In this document: in pieces, positions 45,557 to 54,030 of the stretch | Position numbering within the stretch: position 1 is the stretch's first letter | How the letters are laid out: the number at the start of each line of letters is the position of its first letter | Origin: Enterobacillus tribolii | GTDB taxonomy: Bacteria; Pseudomonadota; Gammaproteobacteria; Enterobacterales; Enterobacteriaceae | DNA length: 64,000 nucleotides | Assembly: GCF_003363015.1 (NCBI RefSeq) | Contig: NZ_QRAP01000002.1 | Span: 551,756 to 615,755 of the forward strand | Reading direction: 5' to 3' | Translations under genes and position numbers: made by a program | The notes under the pieces: model-generated | What the model was told of the DNA's origin: nothing | The model's input: only the letters and a program-made list of their open reading frames with translations | Database searches by the model: none

Positions 45557-46090
45557 ATGCGTAATTTTAAACTTGCTATTTGTGCACTGGCTATGTCTGC
45601 TGTATCTACCGCTGCTTTCGCTGAAGGTCAGGGTCAGGTTCGTTTCGAAGGTGAGCTGATCAACGAAACCTGCAAACTGGCTGACGACAGCAAAGACATC
45701 CTGGTAACCCTGCCGAAGCTGTCTACCAAGACGCTGGACGCAGAAGGCAAAGAAGCCGGTTCTAAAGGTTTTGACATCAACGTTATCGACTGCCCGAGCA
45801 GCATCACCAAAGTGGCCGCTCACTTTGAAGCTATCGGCAGCTCCGGTGTGAACTCTGCAACCGGTAACCTGAAGAACGCCTACACCGCCGCTGATAAAGC
45901 CGGCAACGTAGAAGTTCGTCTGTATGACGCTGATGAGTCTCACCTGAAGCTGGGCGACACCGGCCAGTCTTTCACCGTTAAATCTGACGGTACTTCTACC
46001 CTGCGTTACTACGGTGGCTACTATGCAACCGCAGCGACCACTGCAGGTAAAGTAGAAGCTAAAGCTCTGTTTACTCTGGCTTACGAGTAA
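45557..46090 (+). CDS. Major fimbrial subunit (type 1-like pilin)
   Basis: 177 residues: a signal peptide ending STAAFA, the pilin domain with Cys pair (INETCKL and VIDCPSS), and the aromatic C-terminal strand ALFTLAYE. Codon choice is extremely biased to optimal codons (CTG, AAA, GAA, GGT), as in hcp, which marks it as abundant: the shaft subunit. GAGGA lies 9 bases upstream. It is inserted between clpV and tssB, followed by chaperone, usher and a minor pilin. Confidence 0.92.
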   Translation: MRNFKLAICALAMSAVSTAAFAEGQGQVRFEGELINETCKLADDSKDILVTLPKLSTKTLDAEGKEAGSKGFDINVIDCPSSITKVAAHFEAIGSSGVNSATGNLKNAYTAADKAGNVEVRLYDADESHLKLGDTGQSFTVKSDGTSTLRYYGGYYATAATTAGKVEAKALFTLAYE

Positions 46091-46092
46091 TA

Positions 46093-46143
46093 AATCAGTC
46101 GTAGTTTGACTGATTCCGGAGCAAATAATTATTTTTGCTCCGG
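46093..46143 (+). terminator. Two tandem hairpins after the major pilin gene
   Basis: AATCAGTC / GACTGATT (8-bp stem, 7-base loop) is followed at once by CCGGAGCAAA / TTTGCTCCGG (10-bp stem, 8-base loop), both perfect, without a T-run. Such pairs protect the pilin message and reduce read-through to the chaperone and usher genes. Confidence 0.7.
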
Positions 46144-46216
46144 TTAAAGGACATTACCTGCAGCCCTGAATGGGTTGCAGGTAATTAAATACGCTATCGC
46201 GTTCAGGTTATTGGGA

Positions 46217-46996
46217 ATGGAAATCGGTAATCTAATGTTTTCTAAAATAACAGGTATATTTTTCACGTTCGCGCTGTTGACGAATGTTGCATCCGCCGGA
46301 ATGACAATTACCGGAACGCGCATAATTTTCCCCAGCGACGAGCGTGAAGTCACCGTAAGAACGAATAACCGCGGGGCGTCGCCTTCACTGGTCCAGGTAT
46401 GGGTGGATGACGGGAAAGTTGGCGGAGATATTAATAAGGTTAATACGCCTTTCGTCGTAACGCCGCCGGTTTATCGTGTAGAACCGGGTAAAGGGCAGAG
46501 CGTACGTCTGGTCTATAATGGCATGTCATTGCCTCAGGATCGCGAATCCGTCTTTTGGTTTAATATGCTGGAAGTTCCGCCGGTAGACAAAAAAGCAAAA
46601 AATGCCGACGTGCTGGAACTGGCATTCAGAACGAGAATTAAGATTTTTTACCGTCCTTCTTCATTGAAAAGCAGCAGCATAAATGATTTAGATAAACTCA
46701 CCTGGCAACAAGTGAATACTAATAAAGGGCGTGGGATTAAAGTTTCCAACCCAACGCCTTATTACGTCTCCTTTGAGTCCGCCTCCATTGAAGCGGGTAA
46801 CCGAAAGTATGCCTTAGAGACCGAAATGGTCGAGCCGTTCGGAAGCAAAACGTTCAGCGTATCGGGCAATCAATCGGTAAGCACAGCAATCAACAGTATT
46901 GATATTAATATACTGAACGATTATGGCGCGACGGTAAATCAAAAGCTTGTTGCACAAGGGGGCGGGTTTATTCATCGCAACGCCATAAAAGGTTGA
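46217..46996 (+). CDS. Periplasmic pilus chaperone (PapD-like)
   Basis: About 259 residues: a signal peptide (ITGIFFTFALLTNVASA), then a two-domain immunoglobulin fold. TRIIFPSDEREVTV and the conserved VYRVEPGKGQSVRLVY are typical, as is ESVFWFNMLEVPP; the C-terminal half has the KLTWQQV and NPTPYYVSF blocks. It holds pilin subunits by donor-strand complementation and delivers them to the usher. The start may instead be the ATG at 46235; both give a signal peptide. Confidence 0.92.
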   Translation: MEIGNLMFSKITGIFFTFALLTNVASAGMTITGTRIIFPSDEREVTVRTNNRGASPSLVQVWVDDGKVGGDINKVNTPFVVTPPVYRVEPGKGQSVRLVYNGMSLPQDRESVFWFNMLEVPPVDKKAKNADVLELAFRTRIKIFYRPSSLKSSSINDLDKLTWQQVNTNKGRGIKVSNPTPYYVSFESASIEAGNRKYALETEMVEPFGSKTFSVSGNQSVSTAINSIDINILNDYGATVNQKLVAQGGGFIHRNAIKG

Positions 46997-47090
46997 GTTC
47001 CGTATACGTAATATCTCTTGTTTCAGGTATAGGGTAAATGCCTGGGTGCGTTATGAGAAATAATGTATCCGTGTGAAAGGAGTCTGGGAA

Positions 47091-49754
47091 TTGAGATCTT
47101 TAGGAATCAGTAAACGTAGACGGTCAAAAAAAGCTGAAGCGCTATTTTCATCTGCGATGAAAAAACTGCTTATTGCTTCATTGGGCGTATGCAGCCCGAT
47201 GGCAATTGCCCAGGAAAGCGAATCGGTTTTGGCTAATAACGCTGGCGAGGATGCCGGTGTTCCGACCATCGAATTTAACGCCGGGTTTTTACGCGGCGAT
47301 AACGTGGATGTGTCCAGATATTCCGAGGGTAACCCGGCTCCCGCAGGGACTTTTTCGGTAACGCTGAGCCTGAACGGAGAATACCGTGGGCAGCGCAGTA
47401 TTTTGTTCGTGCCGGTATCCGGTAACAGCAGCGCACAGCCGTGTTTTACACGTGATGAACTGATGGCGCTGGGGATTATTATCCCGGCGGAGAAAGGACA
47501 AAGCATTGCATTCGGTGAAGGGCGCCAGTGCGCCACGGTCGATAAATGGGTTGCAGGCAGTACCGCGAATTACGCGGTGGGCGATCTGCACCTTGATCTG
47601 GTGGTGCCGCAGGCCTTCCTGACCAAGCGTCCGCGCGGTTATACCGATCCAAACTCCTGGAACGAAGGCGTGACGGCAGCATTGCTGGACTATAACAGCA
47701 ACTTTTACACCCAGCGCAATCAGGGGAAAGACCTTAACAGCGCAAACCTGGGGGTAACGGCCGGCTTTAACTTCCAGGGATGGCGTCTGCGTAAACGCAT
47801 CAATACCTCCTGGACCAACGAATCCCACCGCCATACCGAGAGCCTGTACGGCTACGTCCAGCGGGACATTACGGCGCTGAAAAGCCAGCTGACGCTGGGC
47901 GACAGCGTCACCAGCGGCGATCTGTTCGACAGCCTCAGCCTGCGCGGCGTGCAGTTGCAGTCTGACGACCGGATGTTGCCGGAAGGGCTGAGAAACTACA
48001 TTCCCGTTCTGCGCGGTACGGCGGACACCAACGCCCGCATACGTGTCACCCAGCGCGGACAGACAGTCTATGAAACCGTCGTTCCTCCGGGACCGTTTGA
48101 AATTTCTGACGTGGGCGCCCTGGGATACGGCGGCGATCTGGAAATGACCATCACGGAATCGGATGGCCGCGAACGTACTCAGGTAATCCCGTTCTCGGCG
48201 CCGCCGATGCTGTTGCATGCCGGCGTATCGCGCTTCGGCTTTGCCGCCGGTGAGTTGCGTGACGAGATGATCAAAAAACGTCCGAAAATGGTGCAGGGCT
48301 TCTATCAGTACGGCATCGGCAACATGTACACCCTGTACGGGGGCGGGCAGTGGAGCGAGGACTATCATGCTCTGGCGATCGGCCATGCCTTTAACACGCC
48401 GATCGGCGGGATCTCAATGGACGTAACGCGCGCGCACACCAAGCTCAAAGACGGTAAAACGTCGGAAGGCAACAGCGTGAACGTCGGCTTCAGTAAGTAT
48501 CTGGCGCCGACCGATACGGATGTGACGCTGGCCGCCTATCGTTACTCATCCAGCGGTTTCTACTCTTTCCGTGACGCCGCGATTGAGCGTTATGGTTCCA
48601 AGAACAACTATACCAGCACCGACTACCGGACCAAGCAGCGTCTGACGCTGACTATGGGACAAAATCTGGGCGATATCGGTCGTTTAACGTTCTCGGGCAG
48701 CCTCTATAACTATTGGGACGATCGTTCGACGACGAAACAGTACACGATGACCTTCAACCGTTCAGAGCGTTACTTTGCCTGGGCGCTGTCGGCTTCGCGT
48801 TCTTCCAGCAGCGACGGCCGCAGTTCCAATGATTTCATGCTGTCTTTCAACGTTCCGCTGGGACGTTACAACAATGCGCAGCGGCCGGCATTCAGCTCGC
48901 TTTACACCAACATGGGCTTTGATAACCAGGGCAACATGTCGATGCAGAGCAGCGTGGTCGGCAGTCAGGGCGAGAACAGTGAACTGACGTACAGCGTTGG
49001 GGGAAGCCTCAACAGAACGAAACGGGTTTCCGAGCAGAGCGCCGACGTTAACTTTGCCCAGCGTAAGAACAAGCATTCTGATCTGAATGAATCGCTTAAC
49101 GGCAGCGTTAACTACAACACCGGATTCGGGCAACTCGGCTCCACGGCGTCGGTCAGCAACAAATCCAAGCAGTTGTCCCTGTCCGCCAGCGGCAGCGTCG
49201 TGGCGCACCGTGGCGGCGTAACGCTGGGGCCGCGTCTTGGCGACAACACGCCGTTCGCGCTGGTTCATGCGCCGGGCGCCGGTGGGGCGAAATTGCTCAA
49301 CGGTTATGGCTCCCGGATTGATGGCAATGGTTATGCAATCATGCCGTCGCTGACGCCATACCGTGAAAACACGGTTGCCGTGAGCACGCGCGGATTGCCG
49401 GATACCGTTGACCTGATGGAAAACGAAACCATCATTATTCCGCGCGTAGGGGCGGCGGTGCCGGTGAAAGTGAAAACGATCGTCGGTGCGCCGGTGGTAT
49501 TAATCGTGCGTGATGAAAACAATGATTATTTGCCGATTGGTACTGAATTGTTTGATTCAAATAACGTTAGCATGGGAATTATTGGGCAGGGCGGTATGGC
49601 GTTTATCCGCGGATGGAATGCTGCGGAAGACTATTTATATGTTAAAGGCACCTCTGGCTCACAATGCCGGATTTATCCTGACAAAGCCCTGGCGCAAAGA
49701 ATTAACAATGCTACTGGTAATATGATTAGAGTGGAGGTCGCATGTCGTCGTTAA
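47091..49754 (+). CDS. Outer-membrane fimbrial usher
   Basis: About 887 residues. A TTG at 47091, 9 bases after AAGGAG, is the best start; ATG at 47157 (MKKLLIASLG) is the fallback. The N-terminal chaperone-binding domain (IEFNAGFLRGDNVDVSRYSEG) is followed by the 24-strand barrel with plug (TDTNARIRVTQRGQTVYETVVPPGPFEISD) and two C-terminal domains (RGLPDTVDLMENETIIIPR; GQGGMAFIRGW). The protein threads pilin subunits through the outer membrane. Its last 13 bases overlap the next pilin gene. Confidence 0.94.
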   Translation: MRSLGISKRRRSKKAEALFSSAMKKLLIASLGVCSPMAIAQESESVLANNAGEDAGVPTIEFNAGFLRGDNVDVSRYSEGNPAPAGTFSVTLSLNGEYRGQRSILFVPVSGNSSAQPCFTRDELMALGIIIPAEKGQSIAFGEGRQCATVDKWVAGSTANYAVGDLHLDLVVPQAFLTKRPRGYTDPNSWNEGVTAALLDYNSNFYTQRNQGKDLNSANLGVTAGFNFQGWRLRKRINTSWTNESHRHTESLYGYVQRDITALKSQLTLGDSVTSGDLFDSLSLRGVQLQSDDRMLPEGLRNYIPVLRGTADTNARIRVTQRGQTVYETVVPPGPFEISDVGALGYGGDLEMTITESDGRERTQVIPFSAPPMLLHAGVSRFGFAAGELRDEMIKKRPKMVQGFYQYGIGNMYTLYGGGQWSEDYHALAIGHAFNTPIGGISMDVTRAHTKLKDGKTSEGNSVNVGFSKYLAPTDTDVTLAAYRYSSSGFYSFRDAAIERYGSKNNYTSTDYRTKQRLTLTMGQNLGDIGRLTFSGSLYNYWDDRSTTKQYTMTFNRSERYFAWALSASRSSSSDGRSSNDFMLSFNVPLGRYNNAQRPAFSSLYTNMGFDNQGNMSMQSSVVGSQGENSELTYSVGGSLNRTKRVSEQSADVNFAQRKNKHSDLNESLNGSVNYNTGFGQLGSTASVSNKSKQLSLSASGSVVAHRGGVTLGPRLGDNTPFALVHAPGAGGAKLLNGYGSRIDGNGYAIMPSLTPYRENTVAVSTRGLPDTVDLMENETIIIPRVGAAVPVKVKTIVGAPVVLIVRDENNDYLPIGTELFDSNNVSMGIIGQGGMAFIRGWNAAEDYLYVKGTSGSQCRIYPDKALAQRINNATGNMIRVEVACRR

Positions 49755-50329
49755 TTAAGAAAGTGATTAGCGCTAATTTTATTGCGGCGCCTCTGTGTGC
49801 TTTCGGTATATTATTATCGCAGGCGGCATTGGCTACCTGCTCAAATACCGATTGTTCTATTGATGTTTTTTTTAAGGGTGTTTATACTGACGAAACTTGC
49901 AATATAAGCATTAATGGGGCGAGTGCCAATGAAACGGTCACTTTACCCACTTTGTCTACAGCAACCCTGAAAAAAGACGGTACTGAAGCCGGCTCCAAAT
50001 TGTTTGATATTACGTTAAAGGATTGCCCGGTCAGTCGCACGGTGACGTTATTCTTTAACAGTGATTTCTCCTCGGCGGATTCGGCAACAGGAAACTTAAT
50101 TAATAGCGTAGGTTCCGATCACAGCCAGAATGCACAAGTCCGGCTGCGGAAAGAGGATGGTGCATTAATTAAGATTGATGATGCGACAACGGGACAGGAT
50201 TATGTCATATCTCCGACAGGGGATGCTGTGACGCATCATTATACGGCGAGTTATTATGCCAAAGGCGATTCGGCCGTTACTGCAGGGAAAGTACGCGCAG
50301 CAGCGGGCGTGGAACTTGTTTATAAATGA
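49742..50329 (+). CDS. Minor fimbrial subunit
   Basis: 195 residues: a signal peptide, a CSNTDCSID segment after the cleavage site, then a pilin domain with Cys pair (DETCNIS, KDCPVS) and an aromatic terminal strand (AAGVELVYK). It resembles the major subunit (TLPTLSTATLKKDGTEAGSK is close to that protein's TLPKLSTKTLDAEGKEAGSK), a likely duplication. It has a GGAGG site inside the usher gene end. It may act as an adaptor between shaft and tip adhesin. tssB follows after 138 bases. Confidence 0.88.
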   Translation: MSSLIKKVISANFIAAPLCAFGILLSQAALATCSNTDCSIDVFFKGVYTDETCNISINGASANETVTLPTLSTATLKKDGTEAGSKLFDITLKDCPVSRTVTLFFNSDFSSADSATGNLINSVGSDHSQNAQVRLRKEDGALIKIDDATTGQDYVISPTGDAVTHHYTASYYAKGDSAVTAGKVRAAAGVELVYK

Positions 50330-50467
50330 CAAGGAGGTAAATATTAATTCGTCATACGGCGTAATAATCTTTAATGTTTAAACGTACCGGGTTTAATAAA
50401 ATTTAATTTTACACACAACAAATTTTATTTTATACATAATAGTGCCTGTGAAAGAGTAATCATAAAT

Positions 50468-50989
50468 ATGAGCAAAAGTAACTCTCAAAAATTTATTGCG
50501 CGAAATCGTGCGCCCCGCGTTCAAATTGAATATGACGTAGAGATTTATGGTAGTGAAAAGAAAGTTGAGCTGCCATTTATCATGGGCGTATTAGCCGATC
50601 TGTCTGGTAAGCCGCTTGAGCCGCTGCCGCCCGTCGCTGACAGAAAGTTCCTTAACATCGACATCGATAATTTCGATGAGCGTATGAAGGCAATGAAACC
50701 GCGTGTTGCATTCGCCGTTCCGAATACGCTGACCGGTGAAGGGCAACTGATGGTGGATATGACTTTTGAAAGCATGGACGACTTCTCTCCTGACGCCATT
50801 GCCAGAAAAGTGGATTCGCTGTCGCAACTGTTGGATGCGCGTACGCAACTCGCCAACCTGCAAACCTATATGGATGGTAAGGCGGGCGCGGAAAGCCTGG
50901 TCATGAAGGTACTGAACGATAAGTCGCTCCTGAATACGCTGGCTTCCGCTCCGAAACCGAAGCAGGCGGATAACGCCGACAACAAATGA
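50468..50989 (+). CDS. tssB: T6SS sheath small subunit TssB (VipA)
   Basis: 173 residues with the diagnostic ARNRAPRVQIEYDVE near the start, ELPFIMGVLADLSGKP, and DFSPDAIARKVDSLSQLLDAR. It forms the contractile sheath with TssC in the cytosol. Slightly longer than the typical 160-170. tssC follows after 36 bases. Confidence 0.96.
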   Translation: MSKSNSQKFIARNRAPRVQIEYDVEIYGSEKKVELPFIMGVLADLSGKPLEPLPPVADRKFLNIDIDNFDERMKAMKPRVAFAVPNTLTGEGQLMVDMTFESMDDFSPDAIARKVDSLSQLLDARTQLANLQTYMDGKAGAESLVMKVLNDKSLLNTLASAPKPKQADNADNK

Positions 50990-51025
50990 CGCCGCGCGTC
51001 CAGAGTGATTTAAAGAGGGATTAAG

Positions 51026-52540
51026 ATGGCCACTCACCACCACAACGCAAATAAAAACAGACAACAAGCCGCCACAGAGACGGTAGAAACTCAGAATGAT
51101 TTTAACGCGCTGTTGACCAAAGAATTCAAGCCGAAGTCCGAGCAGGCGAAAACGGCGGTTGAAACGGCGGTAAAAACGCTGGCAGAGCAGGCGCTCGCCA
51201 GTTCGGTAACCATTGCGGATGATGCCTACAAGAATATCGCCGTCTATATTGCCGAAATCGACCGTAAACTGTCTGAGCAGATCAACCTGATCCTGCATCA
51301 TCAGGAATTCCAGGCGCTGGAAAGCGCATGGCGCGGCCTGCATTATCTCGTGTATAACACCGAGACCGACGAGAAGCTGAAGCTGCGCTTTATGGATTTG
51401 TCCAAAGAAGAGCTGCGCCGCAACATGCGTCGCTTCAAAGGCATCGCCTGGGATCAGAGCCCGCTGTTCAAACAGGTTTATGAAGAAGAATATGGTCAGT
51501 TGGGCGGCGAGCCGTATGGCTGCCTGGTTGCCGACTATTTCTTTGACCACAGCGCGCCGGACGTTGACCTGCTGTCTTCCATCGGTAAGGTTGCCGCTTC
51601 TGCCCACGTACCGTTTATTACCGGCGCTTCCCCGGCCGTTATGCAGATGGATTCCTGGCAGGAACTGGCGAACCCGCGCGACCTGACCAAGATCTTCACG
51701 CAGAACCTGGAATATGCAGCATGGAACTCGCTGCGTCAGTCTGAAGATTCACGTTATATCGGCCTGGCGATGCCGCGCTTCCTGGCGCGTCTGCCTTACG
51801 GCATCAAAACCAACCCGGTTGACGACTTCAACTTTGAAGAAACCACCGACGGCGCCGATCACAGCAAATACGTTTGGTCCAACGCGGCTTACGCGATGGC
51901 CGTTAACATCAACCGTTCGTTCAAACACTACGGCTGGTGTACCCAGATCCGCGGCGTAGAAAGCGGCGGCGTGGTGGAAAACCTGCCGTGCCACACCTTC
52001 CCGACCGATGACGGCGGCGTGGACATGAAGTGCCCGACCGAAATCGCGATCTCCGATCGCCGTGAAGCGGAACTGGCCAAAAACGGTTTCATTCCGTTGA
52101 TTCACCGTAAGAATACCGACTATGCGGCGTTTATCGGCGCGCAGTCCCTGCAGAAACCGGCTGAATACTACGATCCGGACGCTACCGCGAACGCCAACCT
52201 GTCTGCGCGTCTGCCGTACATGTTCGCGTGTTCCCGTTTCGCGCATTACCTGAAGTGCATTGTGCGCGACAAGATCGGTTCTTTCAAAGAGCGCGAAGAC
52301 ATGCAGCGCTGGTTGAATGACTGGGTCATGAACTACGTGGACGGCGATCCGGCGAACTCCTCTCAGGAAATTAAAGCGCGTCGCCCGCTGGCTGCCGCTG
52401 AAGTTGTGGTTGAGGACGTGGAAGGAAATCCGGGTTACTACCAGGCGAAGTTCTTCCTGCGCCCGCACTTCCAGCTGGAAGGCCTGACCGTGTCGCTGCG
52501 TATGGTTGCAAAACTGCCGTCGCTGAAAGGCGCTGCGTAA
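51026..52540 (+). CDS. tssC: T6SS sheath large subunit TssC (VipB)
   Basis: 504 residues with family blocks LIDRKLS-like IAEIDRKLSEQINLILHH, EFQALESAWRGLHYLVYNTE, GEPYGCLVADYFFDHSAPDV and FLARLPYG. It has optimal codons throughout, in line with high expression. Followed by a 228-base gap with a large hairpin before hcp. Confidence 0.97.
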   Translation: MATHHHNANKNRQQAATETVETQNDFNALLTKEFKPKSEQAKTAVETAVKTLAEQALASSVTIADDAYKNIAVYIAEIDRKLSEQINLILHHQEFQALESAWRGLHYLVYNTETDEKLKLRFMDLSKEELRRNMRRFKGIAWDQSPLFKQVYEEEYGQLGGEPYGCLVADYFFDHSAPDVDLLSSIGKVAASAHVPFITGASPAVMQMDSWQELANPRDLTKIFTQNLEYAAWNSLRQSEDSRYIGLAMPRFLARLPYGIKTNPVDDFNFEETTDGADHSKYVWSNAAYAMAVNINRSFKHYGWCTQIRGVESGGVVENLPCHTFPTDDGGVDMKCPTEIAISDRREAELAKNGFIPLIHRKNTDYAAFIGAQSLQKPAEYYDPDATANANLSARLPYMFACSRFAHYLKCIVRDKIGSFKEREDMQRWLNDWVMNYVDGDPANSSQEIKARRPLAAAEVVVEDVEGNPGYYQAKFFLRPHFQLEGLTVSLRMVAKLPSLKGAA

Positions 52541-52618
52541 TCAGGATAGTCGCTTAATTACCGGATTAATGTCGTTAATATAAGCGATAAACCTAATCTG
52601 TGTTTTTTAAAAGGAATT

Positions 52619-52651
52619 ACGATAATTATTGCGTTCCTCAGTAATTATCGT
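52619..52651. promoter_or_regulatory. Large inverted repeat between tssC and hcp
   Basis: ACGATAATTA (52619-52628) and TAATTATCGT (52642-52651) are perfect arms, and three more inner pairs are possible (one T-G). It lies about 120 bases before hcp. It may stabilise or cut the transcript, allowing separate hcp expression. Confidence 0.6.
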
Positions 52652-52768
52652 GGATGAAAGCCAGGGTGTAGATTTATTTCAGTTTATAGGGAACTGAGAC
52701 TCTGTCTTTATTTTTGGTTGTTGCACATTGTGTAACTTTATTTAAAAGAGCTTAAGAAGGGAAATATC

Positions 52769-53254
52769 ATGGCTCAAGATATGTTTATCAAAATCGACGG
52801 CATCGAAGGTGAATCACTGGATGCTATTCATAAGAATGAGATCGAAGTTCTTTCCTGGCGCTGGGCCGGCTCACAGCACTCTAACATGCACAGCGGTTCT
52901 GGCGGTGGTGCCGGTAAAGCAACGGTTGAAGATTTCATGTTCACCCACTACACCGATAAGGCTAGCCCGAACCTGCTGAGCTACTGCCTGACCGGTAAGC
53001 ACATCAAAAACATCGTATTCGTTATCCGTAAAGCCGGTGGCGATCCGCTGGAGTACATGACCATCAAATTTACCGACGTCATCATCACCCGCGTTGGTAT
53101 GGCTGGTTCTGTTGAAGACGAGTCCCGTCCGCGTGAAGAAGTTACCTTCTCCTTCACCAAAGTTACTCAGGACTACGTTATGCAGAATGCTGAAGGTAGC
53201 AAGTCTGGCGTTGTTTCTGCTAGCTACGACGTTAAAGCTAACCTGCACGGCTAA
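52769..53254 (+). CDS. hcp: T6SS inner-tube protein Hcp
   Basis: 161 residues with the signature MFIKIDGIEGESLD, the loop DFMFTHYTDKASP and KFTDVIITRVGMAGS. It forms hexameric rings stacked inside the sheath and is secreted. Codon use is strongly optimised. A long leader with a hairpin upstream and a hairpin downstream (53277-53307) suggest its own high-level transcript. Confidence 0.97.
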   Translation: MAQDMFIKIDGIEGESLDAIHKNEIEVLSWRWAGSQHSNMHSGSGGGAGKATVEDFMFTHYTDKASPNLLSYCLTGKHIKNIVFVIRKAGGDPLEYMTIKFTDVIITRVGMAGSVEDESRPREEVTFSFTKVTQDYVMQNAEGSKSGVVSASYDVKANLHG

Positions 53255-53276
53255 TTTGGCCCGTGGTTAGTTAATT

Positions 53277-53307
53277 AAGGTTTGCCGCCGTTATGGCGGC
53301 AGACCTT
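53277..53307 (+). terminator. Hairpin after hcp
   Basis: AAGGTTTGCCGCC / GGCGGCAGACCTT, 13-bp stem with one G-T pair, 5-base loop, 22 bases after the hcp stop; no T-run. Probably a partial terminator or mRNA stabiliser. Confidence 0.65.
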
Positions 53308-53457
53308 CCTTCGCCGCGTCATTAAAAAAGATTAAAAGAGGATGCTGCGAAACTTAATAACAATAACCAAAGGATGCTAATCGCATCATTTTTGCGCTCC
53401 GTGCGGCGTAAATATTGACGTTATGTCTGCTTCAACTGGTATGACTACGGTGGCTAT

Positions 53458-54027
53458 ATGCTTCACGCTAATAAATATAAAAACATGAATGGTCGGGGCA
53501 GAACGTTACGTTGTTTTCTCGTTGTCTTTATCGCAGTGCTTTTGGTTGCCTGTAGCAGAGGGAAGTCTGAGCCAAAGAAAGCCGTTAAGGCGGAGAAGGC
53601 TGACGCGGTGCAGATGACGCTGGCGGCGGAAAAGGACATTAACCCGAACGAGCGCGGGAATCCGGCGCCGTTAAACGTCTTTGTCTACGGGATTAAGTCG
53701 GTTGACGCTTTTGAGAACAGCGACTACTTCACGATTACCGAAGGCAACAGCGCCCAGATGCAGACAGCGGCCTCCAAGATATATGAAGCCATCCTGCAAC
53801 CCGGCGAGTCGCGCGTCATCATGATCAATCCGGGTTCCGACGTCAAAGCGTTCGGCATCATCGGCGCATACCGGAACATCAGCCATGTCGTCTGGAATCA
53901 GGTCTGGGAGATACCGGACAAACCCAAACTCACGTGGTGGCAGTGGCTTATTGGCTCGGAACCCGATCCGGTTGAAGTGAATGTGGGTTTACGAAAAACG
54001 TCAATTACAATTAATAAAATGGATTAA
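53458..54027 (+). CDS. tssJ: T6SS outer-membrane lipoprotein TssJ
   Basis: 189 residues with a lipobox LLVAC (Cys32) after a hydrophobic segment, then a transthyretin-like domain (NPNERGNPAPLNVFVYGIKSV; PGESRVIMINPG). It anchors the membrane complex by contacting TssM in the periplasm. GGTGG lies upstream of the chosen ATG. tssK begins 3 bases after the stop. Confidence 0.94.
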   Translation: MLHANKYKNMNGRGRTLRCFLVVFIAVLLVACSRGKSEPKKAVKAEKADAVQMTLAAEKDINPNERGNPAPLNVFVYGIKSVDAFENSDYFTITEGNSAQMQTAASKIYEAILQPGESRVIMINPGSDVKAFGIIGAYRNISHVVWNQVWEIPDKPKLTWWQWLIGSEPDPVEVNVGLRKTSITINKMD

Positions 54028-54030
54028 TCT

